A DNA stretch of 64,000 nt, from the NCBI RefSeq assembly GCF_947496855.1, contig NZ_CANMED010000010.1:1-64000 (forward strand), read 5' to 3'. Positions 18,401-27,013 of this stretch are shown in pieces (the stretch's first letter is position 1; each line of letters starts with the position of its first letter). A program made the translations under genes and the position numbers. The notes beneath the pieces were generated by a model, which was given only the letters and a program-made list of their open reading frames with translations, was not told the origin of the DNA and made no database searches. The DNA comes from an uncultured Aquimarina sp. (GTDB taxonomy: Bacteria > Bacteroidota > Bacteroidia > Flavobacteriales > Flavobacteriaceae).

Positions 18401-19153
18401 TCTTGTAGGAAATATATGTTTTTTAAAATTATATTTCCCACCATGAGGACCATTAGTAAACATGGGATGATGCATTGCTACAATGACTGTTTTACCATTA
18501 TGCTTTTTTAGTTCCCCTTCTACTTCACTTAAGAACTTATCTCTGGTTTTAATTTCGCAATTATCATTAATTGTTGGATTTTTATTCCAATCTGCCAGAT
18601 ACCATTGTGTATCTATAATAATTAATTGAATCTGATCACTTATTTCTATACTCTCTATCGGACATCCTTTAGATGGTAAAAATGATTTTTTACTATCTAA
18701 CTTTTTCTTTACATATTTTTCTTGTCGATTTAGACCTTTTATTCCATCATTATACCAATCATGATTTCCAGGAATAAAAATCACTTCACCTTCAAAAGAA
18801 TTTGAGGCATTAATCTGAGCATCCATTCTATGTTCTGATAAAGCTCTTTCTGGAGATTCTTTATCAGGCATTCCTTTTTGATAAATATTATCTCCTAAAT
18901 AAATTAAGTAATCTTCCTTTGTATCTTCTTTATCAATAATTTGTTTTAAAGCTTCAAGCCCAATTGTACTCTTATTTATATTAGCGTTGCCTGCATCACC
19001 TATTAGGTAAAAACTTTTCTCTATCTCCTTGTCTGGTAATGTTTGTGAAAAACTTTCGTCTAAATATCGAGGTGTGTATGTTGCGCAAGAATTTAATAAT
19101 AAAATGAAGATTATTAAGAAGGTCTGTATATTTCTATTCATAAAAGGGTGCAT
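15437..19153 (-). CDS. Metallophosphatase / kinase-like / Omp85 barrel lipoprotein
   Basis: This 1238-residue envelope protein has a lipobox (LLLNSC) after a hydrophobic stretch; the ATG four codons in (19141) is as likely a start as 19153. Residues about 45-370 form a calcineurin-like phosphatase with YLGDNIY, PGNHDWYNDG, AMHHPMFTNG and SGHEHS. Residues about 440-760 resemble a CotH/FAM20-type kinase fold: RYSLRAMRK as a possible ATP-binding strand, GDWDRHSDQW as a catalytic-loop-like segment and PIPKDRDQVF as a metal-loop-like segment. The last 350 residues look like a BamA/TamA-type barrel that ends in Phe. Bacteroidetes genomes often carry this protein under the name metallophosphoesterase. 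The kinase reading is inference. Confidence 0.85.
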   Translation of the reverse strand: MHPFMNRNIQTFLIIFILLLNSCATYTPRYLDESFSQTLPDKEIEKSFYLIGDAGNANINKSTIGLEALKQIIDKEDTKEDYLIYLGDNIYQKGMPDKESPERALSEHRMDAQINASNSFEGEVIFIPGNHDWYNDGIKGLNRQEKYVKKKLDSKKSFLPSKGCPIESIEISDQIQLIIIDTQWYLADWNKNPTINDNCEIKTRDKFLSEVEGELKKHNGKTVIVAMHHPMFTNGPHGGKYNFKKHIFPTRKNIPLPILGSLVTQIRSQGGVSPQDRYNESYNKLMRRLSTIARDSEKVIFASGHEHSLQYINSNGLKQIVSGSGSKVSAASLGKDGLFSYPKQGFAILDVYKDGSSNVRFYGNEDGQAKLVFQSEVHKQSEAYAINNLDNSFDNQISASIYNKEETTKTNFYESLWGDHYRKIYSTDIKIPVATLDTLMGGFTIDRRGGGQVTRSLRLVDKDGKRYSLRAMRKSVTQFLQKGAFKDTYLENGFDDTFTEELLSDFYTSSYPYAFLVVGGLADAIDVYHANSKVYYIPKHPALGKYNKDFGDEMYFLEERPGKEHKNVASFGKPDDIEGTDDMLKNLRKDEKYQMDEAHYIRTRLFDMILGDWDRHSDQWRWSRFDTDQGKMYRPIPKDRDQVFSNYDGGLIDVIKFIVPITRKFQVYDEELKSIRWINEAGIRLDRTFVQSSDREVWVAQAKYIKENLSDESIDKAFGNLPSELQDETVERIKKYLKKRRDDVEDIAERYYKYLSKQVIIRGTDKDDLFEIIRNDNQTTVKVSRIKDDTPQKPFYKRTIFSKETKEIWIYGLDDDDQFIVTGKGKNPICTRIVGGQNNDMYTIENGKQIRVYDHKSKPNTVKKKSGARFVFSDNYDHNAYDYNKYIDKTNTLTPLVGFNPDDGVNINITDVYTVRGFNNKPFQSKHTMKAAYYFATEGYDVSYKGEFANAVGNWNLLIGGKYTSENFAQNFFGFGNNTVNLDDALGLDFNRVKTGIWSLNLGVVKNGRYGNSFSISGSYEGVEVQDSQGRFITSGLGLVTSDSEFFERKFFAGIDLNYEYRSFDVSANPTRGMLFKLQGGSKMNLDDTDRTFGYINPKLGFYNAITKDRKLVLKTDVQGAFIIGDGFEFYQAATLGGINSLRGFREERFTGDKALAFSGDLRYSFNKFKTGLLPLQLGIYGGYDVGRVWFDGEDANIWHDSIGGGFWINALDAIAGQFNLFSSDDGLRFTFGLGLSF

Positions 19154-19194
19154 TCACTTTTTTTTAATTATTTTGGTTACTGAAAAATTATAAT

Positions 19195-20370
19195 ATGGAA
19201 ACCCTAGTTGAAAAAACTGATAATTTCGTTTCTAATCTTTTTACAAAAAAGCTTCCTGAAACCTGTATATATCATAATTATACTCACACCAAAAGAGTAT
19301 TTAAAAGTACAAAAGAAATTATTGACAACACTAATATTTCTGAAGAAGATACACAAGCATTGTTGTTAACAGCTTTACTTCACGATACGGGTTACTCAGA
19401 GAGTCTTGATAATCATGAGGAACATAGCGTTCATATTTCTAAAGCTTTTTTAAAAGAACAACATGTTTCTGAAGAGATTATTAGTAAAATTTCTTCGTTG
19501 ATAATGGCTACCAAAATGGAACATCAGCCAACTAATTTATTAGAAGAAGTTATTAGAGATGCTGATGCCTCACATTTAGCAAAGGAATATTTCAAAGAAA
19601 CCAGTGAATTCTTAAGGCAGGAATTTGAACTAAATTGCAAAGAAAGCTATAGTAATAGTGATTGGTTAAAAATTAACATTGATTTTCTAAAGAATAAGCA
19701 TAAATTCTATACCGAATATGCTATTGCAAACTGGCAACCCAAAAAAGAAGAGCATCTTTTGAATATTTTAAATGAAAAAGCAGCTCTAAAGAAAAAAAAG
19801 AAAAAAGAAAAACTTAAAAAATTAGTAAAAGAGGAAAGCCCAGAAAAAGGGATCCAGACTTTATTCAGAGTTACTTTACGAAATCATTTAAAATTAAGTG
19901 ACATTGCTGATACAAAAGCCAATATCCTTTTATCAGTAAATGCTATTATAATATCACTGGCTTTATCTAATTTAATTCCTAAACTTGATAACCCTTCTAA
20001 CCAATATCTTATTTATCCAACCTTGATATTTATTGTTTTTAGCATTATTTCTATGCTATTATCAGTATTAGCGACAAGACCAAATGTAACAGGTGGCGAA
20101 TTTACTCGTAAAGAAATCGAAGAGAAAAAAGTTAATTTACTATTCTTTGGCAACTTTCACAAGATGCCTCTAGATGAGTATAAATGGGCTATGCACGAGC
20201 TTATGGATGATAAAGAGTATATTTATGATACGATGATAAAAGATCTCTATTTTCTAGGTAAAGTTCTTCATAGAAAATATAAAATACTTCGTATTACTTA
20301 TACAGTTTTTATGATTGGTTTTATTACCTCTTCTATTTCTTTTGTAATAGCATTTAACACCTTACAATAG
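19195..20370 (+). CDS. HD phosphohydrolase fused to Pycsar effector (PycTM) domain
   Basis: This 391-residue protein begins with an HD domain (about 1-185): His31 in YTHTKRV, the pair His63-Asp64 in LLHDTGYSES, and RDADASH at 121-127, so a metal site is likely intact. A run of Lys (199-212) leads to a C-terminal membrane domain with SDIADTKANILLSVNA (235-250), the hallmark of the DUF5706/Pycsar-effector family, and three membrane helices (about 245-262, 268-290, 365-388). PycTM domains sense cyclic pyrimidine nucleotides in anti-phage systems. No cyclase gene is adjacent, so a defence role here is not shown. Divergent from the phosphatase gene, with 41 bases between. Confidence 0.88.
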   Translation: METLVEKTDNFVSNLFTKKLPETCIYHNYTHTKRVFKSTKEIIDNTNISEEDTQALLLTALLHDTGYSESLDNHEEHSVHISKAFLKEQHVSEEIISKISSLIMATKMEHQPTNLLEEVIRDADASHLAKEYFKETSEFLRQEFELNCKESYSNSDWLKINIDFLKNKHKFYTEYAIANWQPKKEEHLLNILNEKAALKKKKKKEKLKKLVKEESPEKGIQTLFRVTLRNHLKLSDIADTKANILLSVNAIIISLALSNLIPKLDNPSNQYLIYPTLIFIVFSIISMLLSVLATRPNVTGGEFTRKEIEEKKVNLLFFGNFHKMPLDEYKWAMHELMDDKEYIYDTMIKDLYFLGKVLHRKYKILRITYTVFMIGFITSSISFVIAFNTLQ

Positions 20371-20376
20371 ATAAAA

Positions 20377-22743
20377 TTATTGATTTATCTCTTTCATCAG
20401 GTCATCATAGGTATAATATTCTTTATCTTCTTTATTTTTATTATAGAGAATTTTAACTCTTAAAGCCTTAAGACCTGTTACCCCTTGAAGGTCATCTAAC
20501 TCCACTACCTCAATTTCATCTTCAAGATAATTTTTAGACTGTAAAAAGTTAATATACTTTATATATTCCATTTCATCAGAACGCTGAGAATATACAATTA
20601 CTAACTTACCTTTCTCAGTAATTCGTTGATCAGTTCCTTTGATTTTTGCTTTATCTACTCTTTTCTTTACTACCTCATATCGTGCATTATAAGTGCCATC
20701 TACATCAAATCGTTTTTCATCCATCCTGAATCTAACTGATAAAGAAGCATTAAAGACTAAAACCATTGAGGCTACATCAAGCGCTACAGGAAGGTCTTTT
20801 TTAAGTTGATAATACTCATTCTCCATTTCGCACATTACTTGCAATTGCCACAATCTTAGATTATACAAGTATATTTTATGGAAACTATTCTGCTTCGTAA
20901 TGGATTCTCCTATATACAGATTATGTTCTACACCATCGGTCTTGAACCTTTCGAAATAGTGAGGATACATTTTCTGAGCTTCTTCTTGTTTCTTATCTAA
21001 CAAAGCTGCCATCTTCTTATTAATCAACATCACAGATTCATCATAAGCCTTACGATGTTTATACAATGTTTTACTACTTTTATCTAGTGAATTATTATAT
21101 TGATTAATTAAACCTTCTAATTCGACATTATTACCTCTAAGATGCTTAAACAGTGGCTTGATTTCGTTCTTAATAAAATCTAAAATTCTTTGTTCACTAT
21201 CTACCTGAAGGTTCTCGGTCACTAAACTGATATAATTATTAATTCTAAATCTAATTTCTTCATAGATCGGTAAAGAATCTAATTCAATAACTTTATTAAT
21301 GACTTTAGAAATTGCTTTAAGTTGTAGTACCAAATCTTTTTGTACAGAACTGTTTCGCGCATCAGAAGAGCCTTTAATATCTATTTGTCCGAATAATGGG
21401 TATACATCTTCAAATACTACTTCTCTAAAGGAAACTGGATTTTCTTCAACTTTAGCACGTATAAAACGTTTCGCCTCTTGCCTAAATTTCCAATAGACGC
21501 TAGGATGTATGGACGTACATTCTTGTTGAATCACTAATTCTAATTCATCTTCAGCTTTCGCTTTAGATCGTAAAACAGAATCCACCAGATATGGCATGAT
21601 ATCCTGAAGTTTATTAGCGTTAATACTATTTAACTCCTGAATATTCGGCGAAACAATTTCTAAAACTCCTAACAACTTCCCATCATTCTCTATGGGAGCA
21701 ATAATCGCACTCTTTATATTTTGCTTGACCAAATTAGTATACATAAGCTCTTCGGGATAGACTTTATGCATTTTATCAACGTTTGAAACTGCAAAAGGTT
21801 CAGATTTATCGAACATCGAGTGATAAGTTCCTTTACACAAAGCTGTCTCACAGCAATCTGAATATTCCTTATATAAAATGTAACTATCTATACTCTTAAA
21901 CGGAACTCTTTCTAAAACACGTTCTTCTTCATTATAATTAGAAAAGCCAACTTTGATTTCTGGAAGATTAAATACACCTCTAAAGATATTCTGAAAACTA
22001 CCTATAAAATCTCCTTGTTTTTTATCGTACTTTAATAAACTTGTTTTAAACTCGGACAAAGCAAAATCTGTCGTAACATCAAAAAGATTTGCAATAACAA
22101 TCCCTTTAAAAATCCAACTATTAGGCGGAAATTTTTCTTTCCAGATTTCTACATTATCAAAATTATCAATCAATACTGCAACATCTTCTTCTGTAATATC
22201 TCTAGCCTTATCAGTTTTGATAACTTCAATAAAATCACCATTGTATAAAATTCTATAATGTCTTATAATACCAGCTACATCAGGAATGTCATAAAAAAAT
22301 GGTCTTCTAAAATCAATTTTATACCCATAATATTGATTCAAGATAATACTGCATCCCATAATAAAGTAATGATCTTCATCTAGATTTTTAATCTGAGGTT
22401 CAAAATCATAACCAGCTGCTTTTATAATATTTTTATATCGTTGAGTAGATTTTACAACCGTATTGTTAAAAGGTATTGTCGCTATTTTTATTTCATTCTT
22501 CTGCAATATCTGAGCAAAAGAATCTTCTAAAACTAATTCTATTTGAGGTAATAATTCCTGGACTCTTTCTTCTGTAGTAATTCCTTCTTCTAGCTCAGGA
22601 TACTCTGCCGCTATCTTTAAAATACTTTCGGCACGATCACGTAGCAATTTATTATCGCTATCTAAAAACTCTCTATATTGATCAAAAAATAAAGAGAAGC
22701 TTATCCTTATATCCAACGGAAAATCATGCTCCAATACCTTCAT
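20377..22743 (-). CDS. GAF-domain protein conserved in Flavobacteriia
   Basis: This 788-residue soluble protein has one GAF-like segment (about 290-400) around VKQNIKSAIIAPIENDGKLLGVLEIVSP, framed by long helical regions. Charged heptad-like stretches near 540-620 suggest a coiled coil. No kinase, cyclase or DNA-binding domain follows the GAF. Proteins of this length and layout recur in Flavobacteriia with no known role. It converges on the HD-PycTM gene, six bases apart. A ligand-sensing scaffold is possible, but this is a guess. Confidence 0.75.
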   Translation of the reverse strand: MKVLEHDFPLDIRISFSLFFDQYREFLDSDNKLLRDRAESILKIAAEYPELEEGITTEERVQELLPQIELVLEDSFAQILQKNEIKIATIPFNNTVVKSTQRYKNIIKAAGYDFEPQIKNLDEDHYFIMGCSIILNQYYGYKIDFRRPFFYDIPDVAGIIRHYRILYNGDFIEVIKTDKARDITEEDVAVLIDNFDNVEIWKEKFPPNSWIFKGIVIANLFDVTTDFALSEFKTSLLKYDKKQGDFIGSFQNIFRGVFNLPEIKVGFSNYNEEERVLERVPFKSIDSYILYKEYSDCCETALCKGTYHSMFDKSEPFAVSNVDKMHKVYPEELMYTNLVKQNIKSAIIAPIENDGKLLGVLEIVSPNIQELNSINANKLQDIMPYLVDSVLRSKAKAEDELELVIQQECTSIHPSVYWKFRQEAKRFIRAKVEENPVSFREVVFEDVYPLFGQIDIKGSSDARNSSVQKDLVLQLKAISKVINKVIELDSLPIYEEIRFRINNYISLVTENLQVDSEQRILDFIKNEIKPLFKHLRGNNVELEGLINQYNNSLDKSSKTLYKHRKAYDESVMLINKKMAALLDKKQEEAQKMYPHYFERFKTDGVEHNLYIGESITKQNSFHKIYLYNLRLWQLQVMCEMENEYYQLKKDLPVALDVASMVLVFNASLSVRFRMDEKRFDVDGTYNARYEVVKKRVDKAKIKGTDQRITEKGKLVIVYSQRSDEMEYIKYINFLQSKNYLEDEIEVVELDDLQGVTGLKALRVKILYNKNKEDKEYYTYDDLMKEINQ

Positions 22744-23121
22744 AACGGTTTATTTATGGTAGTTAAACAAAAATAATACAAAACTTTGACACCTAATTAT
22801 AGTATTAACAATTAATTAATCTATTACGTTATAGTACTATTCTTTAAGTCACTTGTTATTAAGTCGAATATTTCAAAGGAATTAGGACCGAAAAACAAAA
22901 AATAGTGTTTCTCTCACTATAAATTCAGATAAATCCCCATTCGGTATTCATAACACTACTAGTTAGACTCAGAAAGTATTAATTTTGTTACACTATAGAC
23001 AAGATTTAATTCATTGTATTTTCTACAGATAGTAAAAATTAACATTTACTTATATTTAAAAGTTAATTTTTAGTGTTTAAGCTTCTTATTATATATTTTT
23101 ACGAATCAAAAAAAAATAAGA
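22744..23121. other. Intergenic region with a possible promoter
   Basis: This stretch lies between two divergent genes and has no coding frame. TAATTTTG at 22980-22987 matches the Bacteroidetes -7 consensus TAnnTTTG in the direction of the thioredoxin-like gene, giving a leader of about 125 bases. The expected TTG at -33 is absent (ACT is there), so the assignment is weak. Confidence 0.35.
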
Positions 23122-24243
23122 ATGAAAAAAATAGTACTGCTCGCGCTTATATTGTTATCAGCAGCATGTGAAAAAGAAGAGAAAGGATATTCAATTTCTG
23201 CAGAAACAGAAGGATTTGAAGATGGAGTTACAGTATATGTCAATGCTATAAATCAGTCTAATCGACCTACTATTATTGATTCTACTACTATAAAAAATGG
23301 CTCATTTAAACTATCACTCCCTTCAGTAGAAAGTAATGACTTTAATTACCTTACCTTCAATGGGGTTCCTCAAAACGTTTTGTTTTTAGCCGAAAACAAT
23401 CCTATACAAATGACTATTTATAAGGATAGTCTGAGATCTTCTATTATTAAAGGTGGTTCTGAAAACGAATTATTCTTTACCTATTTAAGAAAAATGAATG
23501 CATTCGGAAAAGATAGACAAGAACTTAGTAATCAATTTCAAATAGCATCTAAATTAAAAGAAACGGATAAAGCGACAAGACTATCTGCTCAATTACAGGA
23601 GTTACGTACAAACGAAAATGATTTCAGAAAAGAGATTGCCGAAAATAATCCTAATTCCTTGGTGGCTGTTATGGCACTTACCGATCTTTTAAACCTTAAA
23701 GCAACTCCTGCCAAACAAATAAAAAAGATATATGTAACTGTAGAGGACACTCTTAAAACATCTCGTTTAGGAAAAAATCTGGATAGACTGCTCGCCGCAT
23801 CGATTGGTAAAATAGACATCGGTAGTGAAGCTGAAGATTTTTCTGCACCTAATCCAGAAGGAAAGGTAGTTTCACTAAAAGAATCAATGGGCAAAATTAC
23901 AATTATTGATTTTTGGGCATCCTGGTGCAAACCCTGTAGAGCAGAAAATCCAAATGTCGTAAGAGTATATAATAAATACCATGATAAAGGTTTAAATATT
24001 ATAGGAGTTTCCTTAGATAGGAACATGGATCATTGGACAAAAGCAATTACTCAAGATAATTTAGAATGGAATCATGTATCGCACTTAAAATTCTGGCAAG
24101 ATCCAATTGCAAAAGCATATGGTGTACGATCAATTCCAGCAACTTTTATATTGGATGAAAAAGGAAATGTGATTGCAAAAAACTTGAGAGGGCCAGCCTT
24201 AGAAACTAAAATCTCAGAACTATTAGGAGAGAAATCTTTATAA
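23122..24243 (+). CDS. TlpA/ResA-like thioredoxin lipoprotein with DUF4369 N-terminus
   Basis: This 373-residue protein has a lipobox LLSAAC (Cys16) and is anchored in the envelope. The N-terminal half (about 25-110) resembles DUF4369. The C-terminal half (about 235-373) is a TlpA-like thioredoxin fold with WASWCKPCR (Cys269 and Cys272) and the cis-Pro loop in RSIPATFILD. It should reduce or exchange disulfides in the periplasm. A terminator follows immediately, so it is probably monocistronic. Confidence 0.92.
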   Translation: MKKIVLLALILLSAACEKEEKGYSISAETEGFEDGVTVYVNAINQSNRPTIIDSTTIKNGSFKLSLPSVESNDFNYLTFNGVPQNVLFLAENNPIQMTIYKDSLRSSIIKGGSENELFFTYLRKMNAFGKDRQELSNQFQIASKLKETDKATRLSAQLQELRTNENDFRKEIAENNPNSLVAVMALTDLLNLKATPAKQIKKIYVTVEDTLKTSRLGKNLDRLLAASIGKIDIGSEAEDFSAPNPEGKVVSLKESMGKITIIDFWASWCKPCRAENPNVVRVYNKYHDKGLNIIGVSLDRNMDHWTKAITQDNLEWNHVSHLKFWQDPIAKAYGVRSIPATFILDEKGNVIAKNLRGPALETKISELLGEKSL

Positions 24244-24263
24244 GTTTTATCTACAAAAAAATT

Positions 24264-24292
24264 AAAAACGACCTGATTATCGGGTCGTTTTT
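24264..24292. terminator. Bidirectional terminator
   Basis: AAAAACGACC (24264-24273) pairs with GGTCGTTTTT (24283-24292) around a 9-base loop, and more T follow. It lies between the stops of the convergent thioredoxin-like and rhomboid genes and can serve both. Confidence 0.9.
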
Positions 24293-24299
24293 TTTATAC

Positions 24300-24971
24300 C
24301 TAAAGTTTCCCTAATTGTTTCATTACAAATAAAACAATGATAGGAATTGCAAGTAAACCTATCATTAGTAAATTTTCTTTAAACAAAAAAGGTGCAAGAA
24401 TTAGTGTCACAATGTACCCTCCAGCTGCTCCTCCAAAATGGGCATCGTGACCAATATTACCTGTTCTGCTTTTCATACCATAAATGGAATACAATAAATA
24501 ACCAATACCAAAAATATAAGCAGGAATCGGAATTGGAATAAACATAAGGTACAGTTTCATATTAGGTTGGAATAATATCGCTGAAAAGATAATGCCCGAC
24601 ACCGCTCCACTAGCACCTACAGCACTGTAGTGATATTCATCTTTATGAAAAAATAATGAAAATAGGTTCCCAACAAATAGACTACCAAAATATACTACCA
24701 AAAACTTTACATTACCTAAATAATTAAGTACTACTGGAGCAAAGAAATATAGTGTAAACATATTGAAAAACAAATGCATCATATCTACGTGCAAAAAACC
24801 GGAAGCAAGCATGCGCAACTGTTCTCCCCTTCGGATTCCTCCAATATTAAACTTATAACGTTCAAAAAAAGAAAAATCATTTAATCCCTTTAATGAAACT
24901 ATAACATTAGCCAATATGATAACAATAACAACAATATCCAGGTTGAGCATATACAATTTTTTGTCGTCCAA
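24300..24971 (-). CDS. Rhomboid-family intramembrane serine protease
   Basis: This 223-residue membrane protein has six helices and the rhomboid catalytic features: Ser121 in the GASG motif (AVGASGAVSG), His178 (with His175) in GHDAHFGG, and the helper segment HLFFNMFTLYFF (66-77). It should cleave membrane proteins within the bilayer. The start at 24971 gives a short polar lead; the ATG at codon 8 is an alternative. It is monocistronic and ends in the shared terminator. Confidence 0.92.
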   Translation of the reverse strand: MDDKKLYMLNLDIVVIVIILANVIVSLKGLNDFSFFERYKFNIGGIRRGEQLRMLASGFLHVDMMHLFFNMFTLYFFAPVVLNYLGNVKFLVVYFGSLFVGNLFSLFFHKDEYHYSAVGASGAVSGIIFSAILFQPNMKLYLMFIPIPIPAYIFGIGYLLYSIYGMKSRTGNIGHDAHFGGAAGGYIVTLILAPFLFKENLLMIGLLAIPIIVLFVMKQLGKL

Positions 24972-25085
24972 ATATAATACATATTCAACCTAAAGAATAA
25001 GGTTTTTTATTTGAAACAAGATCCATTTAGATTTTAATAGTGATATGTTAAAATATATTACCTTTAGCGGCTTAAATAAAATTCA

Positions 25086-25991
25086 ATGCAATTAGTAATT
25101 TATAGCCTTGTATATCCATTTCTTTGGATAATATCAAAACTACCCTGGCGATTATTTTATATGTTCTCAACCTGTATCTATATATTGGTATATTATTTTA
25201 TTAGATACAGAAGAAAAACAGTAACGGAGAATTTAAACTTAGCTTTTCCTGATAAAGATGTAAAAGAAATAAATCGTATCCGAAAAGCCTCCTACAAGCA
25301 TATGTGCGATATGTTTCTGGAAATGATAAGGTCTTTGTCTATTAGCGAAAAAGATATAATCGAGCGTTTTCATGTAACCAATCTAGATGCTTTGGTAACA
25401 TTAGAAAATAAAAACAAAAGCTTCATTACCATGATGGGGCATTATAATAGTTACGAATGGACTAACTCTATAGATTTAATTAGTAAGTTTAGATGTGTAG
25501 GCATTTATAAGCCTATCAAGAATAAATATTTTGACAAATTGGTACATCGCATTAGAGGTAGGTTTAATTCTAGATTGATACCCAGTGCTAAAGTTTTTAG
25601 AGAAATGACTATGGACCAAAGAAAAGAAAATCCAGAATTAAGTTTATATGGTTTAATCTCGGATCAATCTCCTAAACTTAACAACGCTACATTCTGGACT
25701 GATTTTATGGGAATAAAAGTACCAGCTTTTGTAGGAGGAGAAGTACTTTCTAGAAGGTTAGATCTTAGTATATTTTATCTTCATGTAGAGAAGATAAAAA
25801 GAGGTTATTATCAGGCTACTTTAGTTCCAATTTCTGAAGATCCGAAAAATGAAGAACAATATGCTATTACAAAAAAGTTTACACAATTATTAGAAGTGCA
25901 AATAAAGCAAAAACCTGAAAACTATTTATGGACACATAAACGGTGGAAACACCGTAATGCGCAACCTCCAAAAGATGCCGTTATCTCCTAA
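25086..25991 (+). CDS. LpxL/HtrB-like lysophospholipid acyltransferase, copy 1
   Basis: This 301-residue inner-membrane enzyme should transfer an acyl chain to a lipid A precursor or a related lipid. The N-terminal membrane helix (about 22-38) precedes the soluble domain. The catalytic HX4E pair is visible as His119 and Glu124 in GHYNSYEW, and SDQSP, FWTDFMGIKV and THKRWKHR follow as in the family. The next gene is a close paralogue, 77 bases downstream. Which acyl chain each adds cannot be told. Confidence 0.9.
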   Translation: MQLVIYSLVYPFLWIISKLPWRLFYMFSTCIYILVYYFIRYRRKTVTENLNLAFPDKDVKEINRIRKASYKHMCDMFLEMIRSLSISEKDIIERFHVTNLDALVTLENKNKSFITMMGHYNSYEWTNSIDLISKFRCVGIYKPIKNKYFDKLVHRIRGRFNSRLIPSAKVFREMTMDQRKENPELSLYGLISDQSPKLNNATFWTDFMGIKVPAFVGGEVLSRRLDLSIFYLHVEKIKRGYYQATLVPISEDPKNEEQYAITKKFTQLLEVQIKQKPENYLWTHKRWKHRNAQPPKDAVIS

Positions 25992-26068
25992 TTTTATTAC
26001 TTTTTTAAGACTACACTAAGATTTTAGGCCATTAAATAATTTTATATTTGTAGGCTTAAATTAATACA

Positions 26069-26968
26069 ATGCAATTATTGATATATCGCTTGGTATATCC
26101 AATTTTGTGGATTATATCAAAATTACCCTGGCGTTTATTCTATATGCTTTCTACCTGTGTGTATTTTTTTGTATACCATGTAGTTAGGTATCGAAGAAAA
26201 TCAGTAACGGAAAACCTAGTTCTTGTTTTTCCAGAAAAGTCACGACAAGAAATTAATAGAATCCGGAAAGCTTTTTATAAACATATGTGTGATATGTTTT
26301 TAGAAATGATAAAATCTATTTCTATAAGTGATAAAGACCTTTTAGATCGTTTTAAAATTACTGATATTGAAACACTTAAACAACTAGAGGCGAAAAATAA
26401 GAGTATCGTAGTTTTGATGACTCATTATGCTAGTTATGAATGGTCTACTGTAACACAATTATTAATTGATTTTCCTACTGTTGGTGTTTATAAACAAATC
26501 AAGAACAAATATTTTGATGAACTTGTTCATCGAATTAGACAACGATATAACGCACGACTTATTCCAAGCTACAAAGCCATGAAAGAGATCACCAGAGATA
26601 AAATTAATGGCAAGCTATGCTCATATGCTTTTTTATCCGATCAATCCCCAAGTTTAGCTAAAGCTACATACTGGACAGATTTTATGGGTATAAAAGTTCC
26701 AACACATGTTGGAGGCGAGGTGTTGGCAAAAAGACTAGACATGTCTGTTGCTTATTTACACGTAGAAAAAGTAAAAAGAGGCTATTATCAAGCAAAGTTC
26801 ATTCCCATTACAGAAAACGCAAAAAACTGCGAAGATTTCTATATTGTAAAAACCTATTTAAGAATGGTTGAAGAACAAATTAGTAAAGCACCAGAATATT
26901 ACCTATGGACACATAAACGTTGGAAACATCACAATGCAGAAATTCCTAAAGATGCTACTGTTGATTAA
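26069..26968 (+). CDS. LpxL/HtrB-like lysophospholipid acyltransferase, copy 2
   Basis: This 299-residue paralogue of the preceding gene aligns over its whole length with few gaps. By eye well over half of the residues are identical. His119 and Glu124 sit in THYASYEW, and YWTDFMGIKV and THKRWKHH are conserved. The pair probably arose by tandem duplication and may act in sequence or on different acyl donors. A strong terminator follows right after the stop. Confidence 0.9.
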   Translation: MQLLIYRLVYPILWIISKLPWRLFYMLSTCVYFFVYHVVRYRRKSVTENLVLVFPEKSRQEINRIRKAFYKHMCDMFLEMIKSISISDKDLLDRFKITDIETLKQLEAKNKSIVVLMTHYASYEWSTVTQLLIDFPTVGVYKQIKNKYFDELVHRIRQRYNARLIPSYKAMKEITRDKINGKLCSYAFLSDQSPSLAKATYWTDFMGIKVPTHVGGEVLAKRLDMSVAYLHVEKVKRGYYQAKFIPITENAKNCEDFYIVKTYLRMVEEQISKAPEYYLWTHKRWKHHNAEIPKDATVD

Positions 26969-26969
26969 C

Positions 26970-27006
26970 AAAATCCTCCTGTCAATTCTTATGACAGGAG
27001 GATTTT
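26970..27006. terminator. Perfect 15-bp bidirectional terminator
   Basis: AAAATCCTCCTGTCA (26970-26984) pairs perfectly with its reverse complement at 26992-27006 around a 7-base loop. It lies between the second acyltransferase and the convergent glmM gene, eight bases from the glmM stop. Confidence 0.93.
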
Positions 27007-27013
27007 TGTTTTA

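Noticed and set aside
19195..20370. Complete Pycsar defence system
   Set aside because: A pyrimidine cyclase gene is not adjacent. Only an effector-type domain fused to HD is present.
23589..24026. 145-codon frame on the minus strand
   Set aside because: It lies wholly inside the TlpA-like gene, which has clear motifs; the opposite frame is a shadow.
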